DNA of 21,244 nt. Origin: Candidatus Falkowiibacteriota bacterium (GTDB taxonomy: Bacteria > Patescibacteriota > Patescibacteriia > UBA2591 > JABMQE01). Position 1 is the first letter of the stretch; each line of letters begins with the position of its first letter. Shown here in pieces: positions 1-7,500 of this stretch. The notes under the pieces were generated by a model, which searched no databases, was not told where the DNA came from, and saw only the letters and a program-made list of their open reading frames with translations. The DNA is taken from positions 1 to 21,244 of the forward strand of contig JABMQE010000142.1 of NCBI GenBank assembly GCA_013203415.1, given 5' to 3'. The position numbers were made by a program, and so were the translations under genes.

Positions 1-137
1 ACGATGCCGGCGCGGGGATGGTCTAAGTTGTTTGACATGGCTTTTACGCCCAGTTCTTTTACGAAAAAACTTCGACCTTTTTTAAAGACGAGTTCGAAGT
101 CTTTTTCTTTGGTTAGGCGGAGTTTTTGTGGTAGCAT
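1..137 (-). CDS. rnpA: Ribonuclease P protein component, N-terminal part (cut by window edge)
   Basis: RnpA is the small basic protein subunit of RNase P, which matures the 5' ends of tRNAs. The minus-strand reading begins MLPQKLRLTKEKDFELVFKK and continues with GRSFFVKELGVKA. This matches the family opening (basic N-terminus, a K-x-x-DF-x-x-VF-x-x-G pattern). Only about 45 codons lie in the window; the conserved RNR motif region is beyond the edge. The gene follows rpmH in the same direction after an 80-nt linker, the usual bacterial rpmH-rnpA pair. The linker carries a GC-rich inverted repeat (CCCCTCG/CGGCTCGGGG type). The start codon is the ATG at 137-135; no strong ribosome-binding site precedes it. 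Confidence 0.88.
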   Translation of the reverse strand, partial: MLPQKLRLTKEKDFELVFKKGRSFFVKELGVKAMSNNLDHPRAGI

Positions 138-217
138 TGTTGACGAAGCGTACGCACCGCCTTCGCCCCTCGACGCGGCTCGGGGCTACGGCGTTACGTC
201 CGCTATTAGGTCCGCTA

Positions 218-355
218 TTAAACACTTAGCTTTTTGCGGCCTTTGGTTTTGCGGCGTTTTATAACGTTGCGGCCGTTTTTGTCTGACATGCGGGCACGAA
301 AGCCATGGGTTTTGGCTCTTTTTCTATTTTTTGGTTGATAGGTTCTTTTTGGCAT
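218..355 (-). CDS. rpmH: 50S ribosomal protein bL34
   Basis: bL34 is a small structural protein of the large ribosomal subunit. The 45-codon frame reads [20 protein letters not shown], then [20 protein letters not shown], and ends KKLSV. Length and sequence fit the family essentially end to end, including the MKRTYQP-like start, the HGFRARM block and the RRxKGRKxL tail. It is too short for ordinary ORF callers and lies antisense to a longer spurious frame. It is the first gene of the rpmH-rnpA unit. The region upstream of the start (356-400) is AT-rich and contains a degenerate TATTTACTATT-type repeat. Confidence 0.97.
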   Translation of the reverse strand: MPKRTYQPKNRKRAKTHGFRARMSDKNGRNVIKRRKTKGRKKLSV

Positions 356-405
356 ATGTTTTTATTTAGTATTTACTATTTATTATTTACTATTCAGTTT
401 TTGGT

Positions 406-454
406 ATAGATGCCACTATAGTGGCATCGTCGATGCCATCATGATGGCATCTAT
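406..454. repeat. Composite palindromic repeat, copy 1
   Basis: Two adjacent perfect 20-bp palindromes, GATGCCACTATAGTGGCATC (409-428) and GATGCCATCATGATGGCATC (432-451), are separated by 3 nt. The whole block is bounded by ATAGATGCC at the left and GGCATCTAT at the right, so it is also inversely symmetric as a unit. A related element lies at 18495-18542. It sits between the divergent side of rpmH and the 3' end of the RDD gene and could act as a bidirectional terminator or as a dispersed REP-like element. Confidence 0.7.
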
Positions 455-484
455 GCCCATTTCATTGGCGGTCATGTTATAAAA

Positions 485-1135
485 TTATTTTTTAACGACG
501 ATGGTCTCAGCTATCATATCGTGAAGCCCCTGCCTCTTTTCAGTAAACGCAATCATGATAAATCCTATGTAAAGAATCAAGAACGACAATATTTTCGCGA
601 AATGTCTTCCTGTGGCTCTACCAAAAGAAACTCTGTTGCCGTCCATGTCGGTTACTTTGATTCCTAAAGCCATTTTTCCAAGAGTTCCTTGCGTTGATGA
701 ACTCTCCATTATGGCAAAATATAACCACGCCGCTATGACACCTATAATACCGCCTAAAACACCACCCATGTCTCGAAATGCGGAAATATCTTCTGCCCCA
801 CCTACTACCAAGACAATGCCCAGAACAAAACCGAAGATGTAACCAATAATAAACCCTCCGACTGCTGTGATGATCGTATCAATGATAAAAGCAACAAATC
901 TTTTCCAAAATCCAGCATATTCAAAATCTATCCCGAGTTCCTTCTTTATAAGATTCACAATTCTCTCTTCCGCGTAGTGTATCTGCCAATCTTCTTTTAA
1001 ATAGTCACTCTTCTTAATCCTTTCTGTTGTTTTGTCTATGATTTCAGGGATTGTTTTGCTTGGATTACCTTTGACCCATGTTATTACCTGATTGAAAATT
1101 TTTTCTTCTGTTTTATTTAACATATAATTGCACAC
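485..1135 (-). CDS. RDD family membrane protein
   Basis: A 216-residue protein with a soluble N-terminal third (about residues 1-70, charged, helical) and a C-terminal RDD-type membrane domain. The domain opens with FWKRFVAFIIDTIITAVGGF, which carries the family Arg and Asp, followed by hydrophobic segments at about 83-110, 125-150 and 185-200. The G-T-L-G-K-M-A-L-G-I-K-V motif, typical of RDD proteins, is near residue 150. RDD proteins are poorly understood; some are linked to ion transport. The longest frame starts at GTG 1135. An in-frame ATG at 1123 (residue 5) is an equally good start, and neither has a clear ribosome-binding site. It is transcribed alone, downstream of the gyrA-tail remnant. 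The exact function is unknown. Confidence 0.8.
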   Translation of the reverse strand: MCNYMLNKTEEKIFNQVITWVKGNPSKTIPEIIDKTTERIKKSDYLKEDWQIHYAEERIVNLIKKELGIDFEYAGFWKRFVAFIIDTIITAVGGFIIGYIFGFVLGIVLVVGGAEDISAFRDMGGVLGGIIGVIAAWLYFAIMESSSTQGTLGKMALGIKVTDMDGNRVSFGRATGRHFAKILSFLILYIGFIMIAFTEKRQGLHDMIAETIVVKK

Positions 1136-1154
1136 TAAAGCGTGGTAATAGTTT

Positions 1155-1223
1155 TTATACTAGTGTCGTGGCGTCACCCGTCTCTTTAAAGCGCATAAGG
1201 CGGACGCCTTGGGTGGCGTGGCG
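1155..1223 (-). pseudogene. Decayed second copy of the gyrA 3' end
   Basis: Read on the minus strand this piece gives [20 protein letters not shown], then LV and a TAA stop. The real GyrA end (2921-2990) reads [20 protein letters not shown], then SATLV and a stop. A stretch of about 40 nt is almost identical at DNA level, and most differences are synonymous or conservative. Homology fades upstream and an in-frame TAG occurs about 10 codons before the matching part, so no full gene exists. It lies about 1.75 kb downstream of gyrA, on the same strand, with three unrelated genes in between. The simplest readings are a displaced original 3' end after insertion of an element at gyrA, or a remnant of a duplicated gyrA/parC-like gene. 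Confidence 0.8.
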
Positions 1224-1279
1224 GTTTGACCACGATACGGGTTTAACAACTCGCTATCGATAATTTAAAAAAGGAAGGG

Positions 1280-1672
1280 CTATTTTATCACCTTTTTAAC
1301 ACCATTTCTTTTTTTTGAGGTTATTATAAACCCGTGTTTAATTAAAAGGCCAAAAAAATTACTATTAAAAAATTCTGCTCCTTTGTGTTCAGTTTTAATT
1401 GCAGAGTGCAAAGCCTTTAACGCTGGATTATCCCTATCTATAACAACAACTCTGGACAACCTCTTGTTGTCGCCGCCTAGCTTTTTCTTAATAACATTTG
1501 CCAAATATTTTAAATCTTTTAAGTTATCTTTCTTTAACCAATCTGCTGATGCGACTATATCCCATTTGTCAGCGGCATCTTCCCTTAAAAAAACCGCAAA
1601 CAATTCAAAATCGCCTTTTTTCTTAGAAATGTCTTTTTCGATATCAATAAATTTTTCAAAAAACTCTTTCAT
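1280..1672 (-). CDS. Hypothetical protein, partner of HEPN gene
   Basis: A 130-residue soluble protein beginning MKEFFEKFIDIEKDISKKKG, with a central mixed alpha/beta-looking region (FELFAVFLREDAADKWDIVA, then a basic stretch and RVVVIDRDNPALKALHSAI). I do not recognise the family. It lacks the GSxxxG...SDxD nucleotidyltransferase signature expected of an MNT antitoxin. Its ATG overlaps the stop of the upstream HEPN gene by 4 nt, so the two are almost certainly translationally coupled. That makes an antitoxin or effector-partner role plausible but unproven. The 3' end lies just before the gyrA-tail remnant; no obvious terminator is seen. Confidence 0.72.
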   Translation of the reverse strand: MKEFFEKFIDIEKDISKKKGDFELFAVFLREDAADKWDIVASADWLKKDNLKDLKYLANVIKKKLGGDNKRLSRVVVIDRDNPALKALHSAIKTEHKGAEFFNSNFFGLLIKHGFIITSKKRNGVKKVIK

Positions 1673-2052
1673 AATTGTCTTAATAAAATTTTAGTGGCGT
1701 CAATCATTAATTGCGTATCGTGTTCTGTGATTTCACCTATTGGGTTGTATCTGCTTTCTGGGTCCCATTGCGCAACTATCGACCACTCAGCAAAATACTG
1801 GTCTTTAATTTTGTCTTCTTTGCCAGTGAGAGTTAATAAAATATCTAAATTGTGGGTTTTAAAACTTTTATAATCTTCACTGTTGGGCGGGTATTTACTC
1901 CAATTTAATCTTTTGCATATCTGGCGTTTTAGCCCCAATTCAACTGCGTACCCGCATATGTAAACTGCGCCATCACAACGTCCTTCCTTGAAAAGAACTT
2001 CAGCATCTTTGAGTCGAGCTCGAGCAATTTTTGTTATATCATCTTTTAGCAT
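1669..2052 (-). CDS. HEPN domain-containing protein
   Basis: A 127-residue all-helical protein. Residues 10-45 (ARARLKDAEVLFKEGRCDGA followed by VYICGYAVELGLKRQIC) match the first two helices of HEPN domains. A later F-K-T-H-N-L-D motif (about residues 82-88) matches the histidine-containing segment common in this subfamily. Many HEPN proteins are RNases in toxin-antitoxin, abortive-infection or CRISPR-associated systems. Whether this one keeps an active R-x(4-6)-H site is unclear by eye. It is the first gene of a two-gene operon with a 4-nt overlap. It has its own promoter (2122-2150), and a short stem-loop with a following U-run lies in the leader at about 2094-2115. Confidence 0.82.
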   Translation of the reverse strand: MLKDDITKIARARLKDAEVLFKEGRCDGAVYICGYAVELGLKRQICKRLNWSKYPPNSEDYKSFKTHNLDILLTLTGKEDKIKDQYFAEWSIVAQWDPESRYNPIGEITEHDTQLMIDATKILLRQL

Positions 2053-2121
2053 GTTCTTTTCAAAATATATACTTGCACAATTCAGTGTTTAAATTAAAAA
2101 AGAAGGTTTTCTTCTTTTGTA

Positions 2122-2150
2122 AATATAGCAAGAATTGAGCTTGATTGCAA
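2122..2150 (-). promoter_or_regulatory. Sigma70-type promoter of the HEPN operon
   Basis: On the minus strand TTGCAA (2150-2145) and TATATT (2127-2122) are separated by exactly 17 nt. The predicted start near 2115 would begin the transcript with AGAAG-AAAAC-CTTCT followed by seven U residues. That is a small terminator-like stem-loop before the HEPN start codon and might attenuate expression. Confidence 0.6.
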
Positions 2151-2153
2151 CTA

Positions 2154-2182
2154 TTGACAAAATACTATTTATAGTATATACT
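2154..2182 (+). promoter_or_regulatory. Strong promoter with operator-like palindrome
   Basis: TTGACA (2154-2159) and TATACT (2177-2182) are spaced 17 nt apart, close to consensus. The spacer holds the palindrome ATACTAT-TT-ATAGTAT (2162-2177), placed where a repressor could block polymerase. Its -35 box is only 3 nt from the -35 box of the oppositely oriented HEPN promoter, so the two promoters are back to back and could share a regulator. Confidence 0.72.
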
Positions 2183-2187
2183 TTAGA

Positions 2188-2208
2188 ATCTGATAATAGC
2201 TATCAGAT
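2188..2208 (+). promoter_or_regulatory. 5'-terminal stem-loop of the membrane-protein mRNA
   Basis: ATCTGATA-ATAGC-TATCAGAT forms an 8-bp perfect stem starting at the predicted transcription start (about 2189). A terminal hairpin like this commonly stabilises mRNA; that role is inferred. Confidence 0.55.
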
Positions 2209-2247
2209 GCTTGCCAATCGCTCAAGTCCACCGCAAAGGAGGTTGTT

Positions 2248-2694
2248 ATGCTCGACTTAAGGCGAGAAAGGGAGGGTTTTTTCTCCCGAATCACTGACAA
2301 CAGAATTGCAAGAATTGTCGGCGGCATCGTTGTGGTTCTTGCGCTGATTGTTCTGGCAATAGCTGGATTCGGCTTTCTCACTTCTCTGGGTCTCGTTATA
2401 CTCCTGGGAATCATCATCGTCTTTGGTTCTTTGGGAAGGCTGGCCACTTCGATTGTGGTCGCGGGCCTATTCGCTATACTTCATGGCGATATAGTAGGCC
2501 TCCTGGGCACATGGGACTCTCTTGAAAGGACGGCGGTCTTTCTGGTCCGCCTACACGCCTTGGGATTCTTTAAGGTGACTCTGTTGGTCTTCCTGCTTGC
2601 TCATACCCTCTCCTTCCTCACGGGATCTATTCGCATCTTCAATGTGAGCTCGAAGAGCACCTTGAAGGCAGAGGAGAAGAGCGAGGACGAGTAG
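2248..2694 (+). CDS. Small multi-spanning membrane protein of unknown function
   Basis: A 148-residue protein. After a charged N-terminus (MLDLRREREGFFSRITDNRI) come hydrophobic segments at about 21-45, 46-62, 66-82 and 105-128, then a charged hydrophilic tail rich in K, E and S. I do not recognise a family. AAAGGAGG lies just upstream of the ATG with good spacing, in contrast to core genes here that often lack such a site. Codons ending in C or G (CTC, ATC, GTC) are more frequent than in gyrA or dnaN, suggesting separate ancestry. It has its own strong promoter and terminator. It points toward gyrA and is divergent from the HEPN operon, so it may be part of the same island. Confidence 0.82.
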   Translation: MLDLRREREGFFSRITDNRIARIVGGIVVVLALIVLAIAGFGFLTSLGLVILLGIIIVFGSLGRLATSIVVAGLFAILHGDIVGLLGTWDSLERTAVFLVRLHALGFFKVTLLVFLLAHTLSFLTGSIRIFNVSSKSTLKAEEKSEDE

Positions 2695-2730
2695 CTGGTA
2701 CAGGAGGGATGCACAACAGCCAAAAATTAT

Positions 2731-2765
2731 GAGAGGGAACTATCCTGCAGTTTCCTCTCTTTTCT
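2731..2765 (+). terminator. Rho-independent terminator
   Basis: GAGAGGGAAC (2731-2740) pairs with GTTTCCTCTC (2750-2759) with one G-U pair, and TTTTCTTT follows. It ends the transcript of the small membrane protein. Confidence 0.85.
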
Positions 2766-2768
2766 TTA

Positions 2769-2872
2769 AATTAAATCTATTTTACATTTAGTATTCCTAT
2801 AATTGGACATTTTACCCCTAAAATTAGGTGAATTTACCAAGTCTAATTAAATCTATTTTACATTTAGTATTC
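2769..2872. repeat. Pair of 28-nt direct repeats
   Basis: Two identical copies, starting AATTAAATCTATTTTACATT and ending TAGTATTC, lie at 2769-2796 and 2845-2872. The 48-nt interval is AT-rich with no visible gene. The second copy abuts the gyrA terminator. They could be target duplications, recombination footprints or regulator sites. Confidence 0.8.
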
Positions 2873-2900
2873 AAAAACCGAGGGTTTTGCCCTCGGTTTT
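2873..2900. terminator. Bidirectional terminator at the gyrA 3' end
   Basis: AAAACCGAGGG-TTTTG-CCCTCGGTTTT forms an 11-bp stem with A and T runs on the two sides. It lies 20 nt past the gyrA stop codon and could stop convergent transcripts from both sides. Confidence 0.88.
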
Positions 2901-2920
2901 GGTTTGAATTTTTCAGTAGT

Positions 2921-5533
2921 CTATACTAATGTCGCGCTGGCGACGGCGTCGCCGGCTTCTTTAAAGCGCATGAGGCGGACGCCTTGGGTGGCGCGGCCTA
3001 AGGAGGGGATTGATTTTAATGGCAGGCGGATTACTTGGCCTTTGTTGGAGATGATAATCATGTCTTTGGTTTCGCCTTCTTCGTTTGGCTTGACCATTGC
3101 ATCATCAATGATATAGGCAGTGACTATTTTTCCGGTCTTGGGGGTAACACGGCAGGTTTTAATTCCAGAACCGCCGCGGCCTTGGACTTTATATTGACCT
3201 ATTCTGGTCTTTTTGCCAAGTCCATTTTCCATGATGACAAAAATCTGAGCGGTTTTCTGGTCTTCTTTTGAAACAATCTGCATACCAACAACTTCGTCAT
3301 CATCGCGCAGGCGAATACCTCTAACACCGGAAGCGCCGCGGCCCATGGCGCGGATATTTTTTTCTTCGAAGCGGATGGCTTGGCCGCCGCCGCTTATTAA
3401 AAAGATGTCGTCGGAGCCTTTAGAGGCGCGAACCCATTCTAAGCGGTCTTCGCCTTTTAATTTTATGGCGATAAGGCCGGAGTTGCGGACTTTATCAAAA
3501 GCATTAATATCAACCTTCTTGATTATGCCGTGGGCAGTAACCATAACAAGATATTTTTGGGATTTTAGTTCGGCTAAAGGAAGAACAGCAGAGACCTTTT
3601 CTTCAGAAGTTATCTGGAGGAAGTTAACTAGGGCCTGGCCTTTGGCTGTTCTGGAAGCAACAGGAATATCATAGGCCTTAAGCTGGAACACGCGGCCGCG
3701 GGTGGTAAAAAATAGGAGGTCGCAATGGGTAGTAGTAGAAAAGAAGCTTTCAACAATGTCTTCTTCTTTAGTAGTTAAACCAATTATGCCTTTGCCGCCT
3801 CGGCTTTGAGTTTTAAAAGTATCTGGGGAAAGACGTTTGATATAACCGTCGCGCGTAAGCATAACAATGGTTGGTTCGTTGGGGATTAAATCTTCCTGGG
3901 AAAATTTGTCTATGCTTCCTTTGATTATTTTAGTCCGGCGCTCATCGCCGTATTTTTCTTTGATAGCTAAAACTTCTTTTTTGATAACGCCTAAAATTCT
4001 TTTTGGACTGGCTAATAAAGCCTCTAACTCTTTGATAAGGGCGCGTTTTTCTTTAAGTTCGTTTTCTATTTTCTGGCGTTCTAGGTTAGCAAGTTGGTGC
4101 AGGCGCATTTCTAAAATAGCATCGGTCTGGATAGGGGTAAATTTGTATTTTTTTATTAAAGCAATTTTGGCCGCTTCTTTGTCTTGGGACTTTTTTATGA
4201 GTTTGATTATGGCATCAATATTGTCGATGGCTTTTTTAAGACCTTCTAAAATATGGGCCCGGTCTTTGGCTTTTTTAAGTTCGTATTGGGTTCTGCGGGT
4301 GACAACATTAATACGATGTTTTATAAACTCTTCTAAAATGTTTTTTAAAGTAAGAACTTTGGGCTGGATGCCATCGATAAGGGCAAGGGTATTAACATGA
4401 AAAGTTTCCTGGAATTGGGTTAGGGTAAAAAGACGGTTTAATATTTTTTGGGGATAGGTATCTTTTTTAAGTTCGATAACAACGCGGACGCCTTCTTTGT
4501 TAGATTCGTCACGAAGGTCTTTGATGCCTTCGATTTTTTTATCTTTAACTAAGTCGGCAATTTTTTCTAAGACGCTGGCTTTATTAACCTGGTAGGGGAC
4601 TTCGGAAACAATGATATTGTAGGAGCCGCCTTTGGCCTCGACAATTTCGGTTTTGGCGCGCATAACAATAGAGCCCTTGCCAGTAGCATAGGCCTGTTTG
4701 ATTTCACTTATGTTATAGATGATGCCGCCGGTTGGAAAGTCGGGTCCTTTTATAAATTCCATTAGATCATCAACTTCGGCTTTAGGATTATCTATTGTAT
4801 GGCAAACAGCATCGGCAACTTCGGTTAAGTTGTGAGGGGGAATGTTAGTAGCCATACCAACAGCGATGCCAAGGGAGCCGTTTAGAAGAAGGTTTGGCAT
4901 TCTGGCAGGCATGACTACGGGTTCTTGATGCGAGCCGTCGTAGTTAGGACGGAAATCAACAGTATCTTTTTCAATATCATATAATAATTCTTCGGCTTGG
5001 GGCCTTAATTTGGACTCGGTGTATCGCATAGCAGCCGCGCTATCACCATCCATAGAACCAAAGTTACCTTGGCCATGGACGAGGGGGTAACGCATGGCAA
5101 AATCCTGGGCCATGCGGACCAAGGATTCGTAGACAGCAAGATCGCCATGAGGATGATATTTACCCAAAACTTCACCAACAACAGTGGCGGATTTTCTAAA
5201 CTTAGCATGGGAAGTTAAACCTAATTTCCACATAGCATAAAGTATGCGGCGATGAACCGGTTTTAAACCATCGCGGACATCGGGTAAGGCGCGGGAGACA
5301 ATAACGCTCATGGCATAATCGAGATAGGAAGTTTGCATTTCGTCTACAAGAGAGGCGAGAGCAAGCTTTTCTTGGGGCTCTTTAGGGCTATCTTTTTCTG
5401 GCTCGGCCTTAACCTCCTCTTTAGCATTTTTTGGATCTAGGGGCTGCTCGGGGTCGCTTGCTTTTTCTTTCGGGTTTTTCTGAGCTTTTGCTGGTTTCTT
5501 GGGTTTTGAGTTTTTGATTGGTTTTTTATTCAT
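2921..5533 (-). CDS. gyrA: DNA gyrase subunit A
   Basis: GyrA is the breakage-reunion subunit of the topoisomerase that introduces negative supercoils with ATP and GyrB. The 870-residue protein carries the catalytic tyrosine in AAMRYTE (Y171). The winged-helix and tower parts follow, then a C-terminal beta-pinwheel domain with a GyrA box, QSRGGKG (576-582). The box marks gyrase rather than topoisomerase IV. The first about 58 residues form a Lys/Pro/Glu-rich low-complexity extension not found in classical GyrA. The position equivalent to E. coli Ser83 is Leu132 (PHGDLAVYE), and that of Asp87 is Glu136. It is the last gene of an operon with 5569-5931, 5947-6633 and 6646-7260. No ribosome-binding site is evident before its ATG. 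Confidence 0.97.
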   Translation of the reverse strand: MNKKPIKNSKPKKPAKAQKNPKEKASDPEQPLDPKNAKEEVKAEPEKDSPKEPQEKLALASLVDEMQTSYLDYAMSVIVSRALPDVRDGLKPVHRRILYAMWKLGLTSHAKFRKSATVVGEVLGKYHPHGDLAVYESLVRMAQDFAMRYPLVHGQGNFGSMDGDSAAAMRYTESKLRPQAEELLYDIEKDTVDFRPNYDGSHQEPVVMPARMPNLLLNGSLGIAVGMATNIPPHNLTEVADAVCHTIDNPKAEVDDLMEFIKGPDFPTGGIIYNISEIKQAYATGKGSIVMRAKTEIVEAKGGSYNIIVSEVPYQVNKASVLEKIADLVKDKKIEGIKDLRDESNKEGVRVVIELKKDTYPQKILNRLFTLTQFQETFHVNTLALIDGIQPKVLTLKNILEEFIKHRINVVTRRTQYELKKAKDRAHILEGLKKAIDNIDAIIKLIKKSQDKEAAKIALIKKYKFTPIQTDAILEMRLHQLANLERQKIENELKEKRALIKELEALLASPKRILGVIKKEVLAIKEKYGDERRTKIIKGSIDKFSQEDLIPNEPTIVMLTRDGYIKRLSPDTFKTQSRGGKGIIGLTTKEEDIVESFFSTTTHCDLLFFTTRGRVFQLKAYDIPVASRTAKGQALVNFLQITSEEKVSAVLPLAELKSQKYLVMVTAHGIIKKVDINAFDKVRNSGLIAIKLKGEDRLEWVRASKGSDDIFLISGGGQAIRFEEKNIRAMGRGASGVRGIRLRDDDEVVGMQIVSKEDQKTAQIFVIMENGLGKKTRIGQYKVQGRGGSGIKTCRVTPKTGKIVTAYIIDDAMVKPNEEGETKDMIIISNKGQVIRLPLKSIPSLGRATQGVRLMRFKEAGDAVASATLV

Positions 5534-5568
5534 AGGTTAAGATATTGATTTGCGGATGTTTCAAAGTA

Positions 5569-5931
5569 TTAATACTGATTTGGTGTTTCCGGCTCTGGCT
5601 CTAGAAGTTCCTGATTATCATTAGTAGAGGTGGCTTGGGTAGAGGTGGCTTCGTTGTCTTGTTCTGGGTTTGAAAAAACTTTTTGTTCTTTTAGGTTTTC
5701 TAGGCGCTGACCCAAATCCTTAAGAGCATTGTTTATTTGCTGGCCAGCCGAGTCCTGATCTTGAACTTCGCTTTTTTCGTTAATGCGGGAAAAATTATAT
5801 CTTAGGGCGGCAAGCCAGACAGCAAAAATAACTACAAGGATAATAATAATGGGGATTATAAATTTTTTCTGGGAGTGCTTTTTTGGAGATGATTCGGAAT
5901 CTTGTTTTTTATTGATGGCGTCTAGAGACAT
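5569..5931 (-). CDS. Small single-pass membrane protein
   Basis: 120 residues: a Lys-rich cytoplasmic start, one transmembrane helix (about 24-43, FIIPIIIILVVIFAVWLAAL), then a hydrophilic coiled-coil-like stretch (INNALKDLGQRLENLKEQ) and an acidic tail containing two ATST motifs (EATSTQATSTNDN), a composition common in Parcubacteria exported or tail regions. The likely topology is N-in with the tail outside. It lies 35 nt upstream of gyrA and 15 nt after the J-domain gene, so it is co-transcribed with both. No family was recognised and the function is unknown. Confidence 0.75.
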   Translation of the reverse strand: MSLDAINKKQDSESSPKKHSQKKFIIPIIIILVVIFAVWLAALRYNFSRINEKSEVQDQDSAGQQINNALKDLGQRLENLKEQKVFSNPEQDNEATSTQATSTNDNQELLEPEPETPNQY

Positions 5932-5946
5932 GAATCTATATTATTT

Positions 5947-6633
5947 TTAATTTTTTTCTTGTTCTTCAACTTTCTTTTTGATTTTTGGGCCGAGCTTGCC
6001 GCTTTTAGCAATTTGGGCATAGGTGTCGGCTAATCTGCCGTCGAGAGCTTCCTCTAAAAAATCCATAAATTTTCTTTCGTGAGCGCGCAGGTCTCCGCCC
6101 TCATCTTGCAGGCGATCCCAGAAATTGGTGGCTATAACAGATGGCCTGGGAAATGCTTTTTTTCCTGAAGAAGAGAGAGAGCTTCCCCAATCAGCGGCCT
6201 TAAGCATACTTCTTTCTTCGTCGGTTAAGCCCTGCAAATAGGTTTTGAAATCGTGGTAATTTGAAAAAACTACTTCATCACCAACTAATGATTTTCCTTC
6301 ACCTTTTTTAAGATTCTCTATAGATATATATTTAAAATTGATTTTCCCAGCCTGGAGTGGTTCGAGTTTAATGTCATTTATAAGAGCCCAATACAAAGGG
6401 TCAAATTCTTTTTTTATTTCTTCCTCGTAAGCCACCTCGAAGTCCATTAGCTTTTCGGGTCTTTCGGCAACGACTTGTTCTTGGGCCTCTGATAGTTCTT
6501 TGAAGGCAGCGCCTATTCCTTTTGTTCTATCGGGATGTAACAAGAGGGAAAGCCGCCTAAATTTAGCTTTTAAGCTCTCTTGTTTTTCAGGTTCTTTGGC
6601 TTCGGGGTTACTTCGCGGGGTTTCTCCTCTCAT
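5947..6633 (-). CDS. J-domain-like protein
   Basis: A 228-residue soluble protein. Residues 15-60 resemble a J domain: helix II KAKFRRLSLLLHPDRT with the HPD signature at 33-35, then a helix III-like AAFKELSEAQEQVV. J domains stimulate the ATPase of DnaK-type chaperones through HPD. Helix I looks short, so this could be a divergent J-like fold. The remaining 160 residues are acidic/helical with no recognised zinc finger or C-terminal DnaJ domain, so it is not a standard DnaJ. It is the second gene of the operon that ends in gyrA; the gap to the upstream gene is 12 nt. Confidence 0.72.
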   Translation of the reverse strand: MRGETPRSNPEAKEPEKQESLKAKFRRLSLLLHPDRTKGIGAAFKELSEAQEQVVAERPEKLMDFEVAYEEEIKKEFDPLYWALINDIKLEPLQAGKINFKYISIENLKKGEGKSLVGDEVVFSNYHDFKTYLQGLTDEERSMLKAADWGSSLSSSGKKAFPRPSVIATNFWDRLQDEGGDLRAHERKFMDFLEEALDGRLADTYAQIAKSGKLGPKIKKKVEEQEKN

Positions 6634-6645
6634 AAAATTATTTGT

Positions 6646-7260
6646 TTAAGGATTAAGAATAAAGTATTTTGTCTCTTCTTGAGGCAGATCCTTTTTTGTA
6701 ATTTTGAGTTTGTCTAATTTTTCTTTTTCGCAAGAGCCGATTTCTTTACAGAAGTTATCGACTGAATCTAATTTTTCTTTAAGCCCGGGCAAAGCGTAGT
6801 GCATGGGGATGACGATGCGCGGCTCGATTTGGCTTATTAAGTCGGTGGCTTTTTTGGCGTCGATAACAGAGTTGCCGCCAACAGGAAGCAATAGAACATC
6901 AATGCCATTAAGATCTTCCAGCTCTTTTTCGCTTAAGGCGCGATTAAGAGAGCCCAAGTGGCCGATGGATATTTGCTCGCTTTCTATATGATAGATTAAG
7001 CTGGCATTATCTTTTAAGGGGATAGCATAAACAAAAATTCCCCCTACTTCGTATTCGCCAGGGGAATCGATTCTAAAAATTTCTTCGGTTATGGGTTTTA
7101 CCTCTTTAGCATCGGAGCTAGGGTCGGTTAAAGCAACAATATCGGCTTTGGGAGCATTAAGTTTAAGACCGGTTTCTTTAGGATCAAAAGGATCGATAAT
7201 TAAAGTGTTTTTTTCGGATTGGATTTTGAAGCAGTTTTGGCCAGACCATGAAATATACAT
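6646..7260 (-). CDS. Metallo-beta-lactamase-fold protein (UlaG/UPF0173-like) with degenerate metal site
   Basis: A 204-residue protein that starts MYISWSGQNCFKIQSEKNTL, then IIDPFD. This is the typical opening of the UlaG-like MBL-fold hydrolases (COG2220), with a central GEYEVGGI strand pair and C-terminal PMHYALPG. The usual zinc-binding HxHxDH loop after the second strand pair is replaced by ALTDPSSDA, so the first three histidines are missing. His residues remain in GHLGSL and PMHY. It may therefore be inactive, bind metal differently, or act structurally. It is the first gene of the gyrA operon; the operon promoter would lie in 7261-7360, where only a weak TTGACC candidate is seen. Confidence 0.78.
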   Translation of the reverse strand: MYISWSGQNCFKIQSEKNTLIIDPFDPKETGLKLNAPKADIVALTDPSSDAKEVKPITEEIFRIDSPGEYEVGGIFVYAIPLKDNASLIYHIESEQISIGHLGSLNRALSEKELEDLNGIDVLLLPVGGNSVIDAKKATDLISQIEPRIVIPMHYALPGLKEKLDSVDNFCKEIGSCEKEKLDKLKITKKDLPQEETKYFILNP

Positions 7261-7500
7261 ATAGGGTTATTTTTATGAGTTCTGTTGAGCACAAATGGCA
7301 CAAAGAGACACAAAGTTATTAGTTAGAGTGGTTAGAGTAGTTATTGATATTGGTCAAAATAAAAAAATAAGGCAGTTGTTGCTATCCTTATTTTATCATA
7401 TTTTGAGGGGAGATGCAAGGAGAAAATCATTGGACATTGACCCTTCGACCCTGCTCAGGACGGGCCATAGATCATTGACTATTAAGCTTGGGTTTTGGGG
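7261..7500. other. Repeat-rich intergenic region
   Basis: No convincing gene. It holds a CACAAA/GGCACAAAGAGACACAAAG type repeat (7289-7315), a 32-nt repeat shared with 15328-15359, an ACCCTTCGACCCTGCTCAGG inverted-repeat element near 7440, and two ATCATTG copies. A 69-codon frame here is made largely of these repeats. The promoter of the MBL-gyrA operon presumably lies here. Confidence 0.6.
7315..7346. repeat. Dispersed 32-nt repeat, copy 1
   Basis: It starts GTTATTAGTTAGAGTGGTTA and ends GAGTAGTTATTG. It matches 15328-15359 at 31 of 32 positions. Confidence 0.85.

Noticed and set aside
4..264. 86-codon plus-strand frame
   Set aside because: It is antisense to rnpA and rpmH, both recognisable at protein level, and its translation has no family resemblance.
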